Below, one piece after another: positions 22,775-25,179 of a stretch of DNA of 25,179 bases (position 1 is its first letter; each line of letters begins with the position of its first letter). Origin of the DNA: CAZZNQ01 sp964655775 (lineage in GTDB: Bacteria; Planctomycetota; Brocadiia; SM23-32); NCBI GenBank assembly GCA_964655775.1, contig CAZZNQ010000061.1, forward strand, positions 1-25,179, given 5' to 3'. The notes below the pieces were generated by a model that saw nothing but the letters and a program-made list of their open reading frames with translations, did no database searches and was not told the origin of the DNA. The position numbers and the translations under genes were made by a program.

Positions 22775-24634
22775 ATGCTTACGTTGACGACCCCCGAGCT
22801 GGAGCTGTCCGTGGCGGAGGATGGCTCGGTCGTGCGCATCCTGGACCGCCGGCGAGACTGCGCCTGGCAACTGGATACCGCCCGGGCCGGCTACAGGCTG
22901 GAAGACGACGAGGCGCTTCGCCCACTGCCGACCGGCCGGGCGGATAAGGAGGGCGACGCGATCGTGATCCGCTACGGCACGGATGCGGGGGCGTTCTCGT
23001 ACCGCTACACAACCGCGGGCGACCACGTCCAAGTTTCGCTGGAGTGTGAATCTGCGGAGATCGAGACCGTCTCGCTGACCGGCCCGATCGTGCCGACGGA
23101 GGGTGCGCGGCGTATGGCCGTGCCGCTGTACCAGGGAGTGCTTCTGGACGGCGGGGGGCCGGAATGGGAGATGGTCATCCGTCACGGCGGTCACCTCAGT
23201 TTCTCCATGGCGATGGCGGCCGTGCTGGGCACGCGCGGCGGGATGATGGTGTGCCACGAGAGCCCGACAAACTGGAGCGCCGCCCTCGGGCGTTATGCCG
23301 ACGGCCCCGCTTTCCAGTTCCTGCACGGGCGCGATCCGGTCGATGGCTGGGTCGGCGGCACGGTGCGCTTGTATCCGGTCGACGCCGACGTCGTTTCGGC
23401 CTGCAAGTGCTACCGGCGGCGGGTGAAGGAGCGAGGCGACTTCCTCTCCTGGGAGGAGAAGATCGCCCGCAAGCCGATCCTGCGTGACCTGTTCGGCGCA
23501 ACGATGGCCTTCGTCGGTTACAACGCATGCCCGGACCTGGACTACGCCGAAGGCGCCCGCCGGATGCGCGAGATGGGGTTCGAATCGGTCTTCTACTACC
23601 CCGTGCGCATGTTCCAATACTCGCTCGGGTTCCTGATGGGCGGCGACAAACCGATCTGGCTGAGTGACGAGCAGGTCGCCGCTGTCAAAGCCGTCGACGG
23701 CGCGCACGTCAGCCCCTGGGCCTGGGTGGTCGAGGGTCTGGACGACGGATCCGAAGCCATGCACCGGATATTCCGGAAGGACGCCAATGGTGAGGCGGTG
23801 GCTAACTGGAAGATAGACGAACAGCGGTGGTACCTCGTCTGCACGCCGTACCAGGTGCGCCACGTGCGTGAGCGGCTGAACGGCGACATGTCCGCCATGG
23901 ACTGGCTGCACTTCGACGTCAACGCGGTCTGGTCGGGGCGGCCGTGCTTCGACGCCGGCCACGATCTGCACGGTGGCCACCCGATGGGTAGAAAGGGCGA
24001 CATGGAATCGACGCGCCACCTCTTCAGCCCCGAGACGGTCGGGAACCGGATCGTTTCCAGCGAGGGATTCAACGACTACTACGCCGGCTGGTATGACATC
24101 GGTTCGACCAAGATCATGCCACCTGAGACCTGGGACCCCGGATGCGTGCCGATACCGATGACGATGCTCGTTTTCCACGACTGCTGCGTTCATGACTGGT
24201 GGGAACTGCACAACTACAACGACCACCCCGGCTTCGGCCTGGCGGCCGCCCCCCACGGCCTCGGCACCACCGGCTGCGGCCTGCCGGAGCTGAAGGCCGC
24301 CATGGATTCGCTCTACGCTTGCCCGCCGAACGTGTTCCCGTTCGGCAAACAATACGGCTGGGTGGATGCGGCGCTCGGGGAGACCTACTCCTACCGCGTG
24401 AACCTGAACGACGACAGCGTGCAGGCGGCCCTCCGCGCCGCACTGCCGGTCGCCCGCCTGCACAAGGAAATCGGCATGCTGGAGATGGTGGACTTCGAGT
24501 TCGTCTCCGATGACCGGGCCGTGCAGGCGACTACGTTCTCGGATGGAACGCGCATCGTGGCGAACCTGTCCGAGCGTGACGCCGAAGCGCCGGACATCGG
24601 ACTCCTGCCGGCCCACTCCTGGCAACGGACCTGA
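22775..24634 (+). CDS. Glycoside-hydrolase-like protein of unassigned family (beta-sandwich plus TIM barrel)
   Basis: 619 residues without signal peptide. The N-terminal half (1-210) is beta-rich, resembling the galactose-mutarotase-like lead domain of many glycosidases. The rest reads as a barrel. FYYPVRMF, WLHFDVNAVW (D381) and SSEGFNDYYAG (E430) sit where a GH36/GH101-like nucleophile and acid/base would be. An extended DWWELHNYND segment and a C-terminal strand cap follow. I cannot name the family; similarity to GH101- or DUF5696-like enzymes is an impression from the aspartate motif only. ATG at 22775 follows GGAGAG. It lies between the RraA-like gene and the GH39-like gene and probably shares their substrate. 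Cytoplasmic location suggests work on imported oligosaccharides. Confidence 0.75.
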   Translation: MLTLTTPELELSVAEDGSVVRILDRRRDCAWQLDTARAGYRLEDDEALRPLPTGRADKEGDAIVIRYGTDAGAFSYRYTTAGDHVQVSLECESAEIETVSLTGPIVPTEGARRMAVPLYQGVLLDGGGPEWEMVIRHGGHLSFSMAMAAVLGTRGGMMVCHESPTNWSAALGRYADGPAFQFLHGRDPVDGWVGGTVRLYPVDADVVSACKCYRRRVKERGDFLSWEEKIARKPILRDLFGATMAFVGYNACPDLDYAEGARRMREMGFESVFYYPVRMFQYSLGFLMGGDKPIWLSDEQVAAVKAVDGAHVSPWAWVVEGLDDGSEAMHRIFRKDANGEAVANWKIDEQRWYLVCTPYQVRHVRERLNGDMSAMDWLHFDVNAVWSGRPCFDAGHDLHGGHPMGRKGDMESTRHLFSPETVGNRIVSSEGFNDYYAGWYDIGSTKIMPPETWDPGCVPIPMTMLVFHDCCVHDWWELHNYNDHPGFGLAAAPHGLGTTGCGLPELKAAMDSLYACPPNVFPFGKQYGWVDAALGETYSYRVNLNDDSVQAALRAALPVARLHKEIGMLEMVDFEFVSDDRAVQATTFSDGTRIVANLSERDAEAPDIGLLPAHSWQRT

Positions 24635-24657
24635 ACGACAGAGAAGGGAGAAGCCCG

Positions 24658-25179
24658 ATGACACGGCTGGATCTGCCGGAGAATGTGGAGGAGGTCCGCG
24701 TCGATGCCGCGCCGACCGGCGAGCCGCTCGAGGTCTGGCGCCACGCGCTGGGCCACGGCGGCGTGAACTGGCTGCCGCTCCCCGACCGCGTCGTCGACGG
24801 CGTCAGCCAGCTCGGCCCGCGCCTGATCCGCATATTCATCCAGGAGTTCTTTCGCATCTACCGCGGCGATGGCCGGTTCGACTGGAGGCGCCTGGATCCG
24901 TACATGGACGCCCTGGCACGCACCGGCGCCAAGGTGGTCGCCGCCGTCACCATCAAACCTCCGGCCCTGTACCCCGAGATCGACCAGGCCGTGTGGATGC
25001 CGCACGACGTGGGCGAGTGGCAGAACGTGATCGGCGCACTTGTCCGGCGCTATTCCGTCGAGCGTCGCATCGTCACCCACTGGGAAGTCGGCAACGAACC
25101 CGACATCGGCGAGAACGGCGGCTGCCCTTACCTTATCACCGAACCCGACGACTACGCCAAGTACTACGCGATGACCGTC
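24658..25179 (+). CDS. GH39-like clan GH-A glycosidase, 5' part only
   Basis: 174 residues are visible before the window ends, with no stop. The segment begins like a (beta/alpha)8 barrel of clan GH-A. Key motif WEVGNEPD contains E147, the expected acid/base of the NEP type shared by GH39, GH5 and GH1/GH2 enzymes. RIFIQEFFRIY and FDWRRLDPYMDALARTGAKV match the early barrel strands and helices of GH39 beta-xylosidase-like proteins. ATG at 24658 has GGGAG seven bases upstream. It follows the preceding glycosidase gene by 23 bases and completes the visible operon. The nucleophile lies beyond the window. No signal peptide is seen. Confidence 0.82.
   Translation, partial: MTRLDLPENVEEVRVDAAPTGEPLEVWRHALGHGGVNWLPLPDRVVDGVSQLGPRLIRIFIQEFFRIYRGDGRFDWRRLDPYMDALARTGAKVVAAVTIKPPALYPEIDQAVWMPHDVGEWQNVIGALVRRYSVERRIVTHWEVGNEPDIGENGGCPYLITEPDDYAKYYAMTV

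Overview
This is a GC-rich, densely coding window from what looks like a free-living, probably uncultured bacterium. It carries two oxygen-defence enzymes of different type (a Tat-exported superoxide dismutase and a superoxide reductase), many secreted carbohydrate-related proteins, a non-pyrrolysine MttB-family methyltransferase, and an operon of amidohydrolase, MR/MLE, UlaG and RraA genes. That mix is typical of Planctomycetota, Lentisphaerota, Armatimonadota and similar heterotrophs. No rRNA or tRNA is present, so the phylum is an inference and stays open. Start codons are mostly preceded by clear GGAG/GAGG sites, and several starts are GTG.

Layout. (1) 1-5335, minus strand: aldo/keto reductase, Tat-signal Fe/Mn superoxide dismutase, superoxide reductase, AhpD-like peroxidase and a LonB/LonH-type protease. 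A long hairpin (2603-2647) separates the stress-defence genes from lon. (2) 5336-6844, plus strand: an orphan NarL-type response regulator behind a strong promoter and a structured leader, then a DUF488 gene. (3) 7057-14973: a five-Asp-box propeller protein, then a block of secreted proteins: a transglutaminase with two carbohydrate-binding-like domains, a six-hairpin-barrel-like protein, and two tandem paralogues of unknown function. (4) 15113-16483, minus: MttB-like methyltransferase with its own near-consensus promoter. (5) 16730 to the window end, plus: nine closely packed genes, the last cut by the edge. They are PIG-L deacetylase, amidohydrolase_2, zinc alcohol dehydrogenase, MR/MLE dehydratase, NeuD-type acyltransferase, UlaG-like metallo-hydrolase, RraA-like aldolase, an unassigned glycosidase-like protein and a GH39-like glycosidase.

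How it fits together. Region 5 reads as one catabolic operon. Glycosidases would release a sugar, PIG-L would remove an acyl group, the dehydrogenase would oxidise the sugar to a lactone, the amidohydrolase and/or UlaG protein would open it, the enolase-superfamily enzyme would dehydrate the acid, and the RraA protein could cleave the keto-acid. This is the logic of non-phosphorylative oxidative sugar pathways; the substrate is not visible.

A second theme is a repeat of about 142 bp present three times (1-78 partial, 4235-4376, 6879-7022). Its core is an inverted pair of REP-like hairpins, each preceded by GGGTAG and each with a TCT loop. No transposase-like gene lies in the window.
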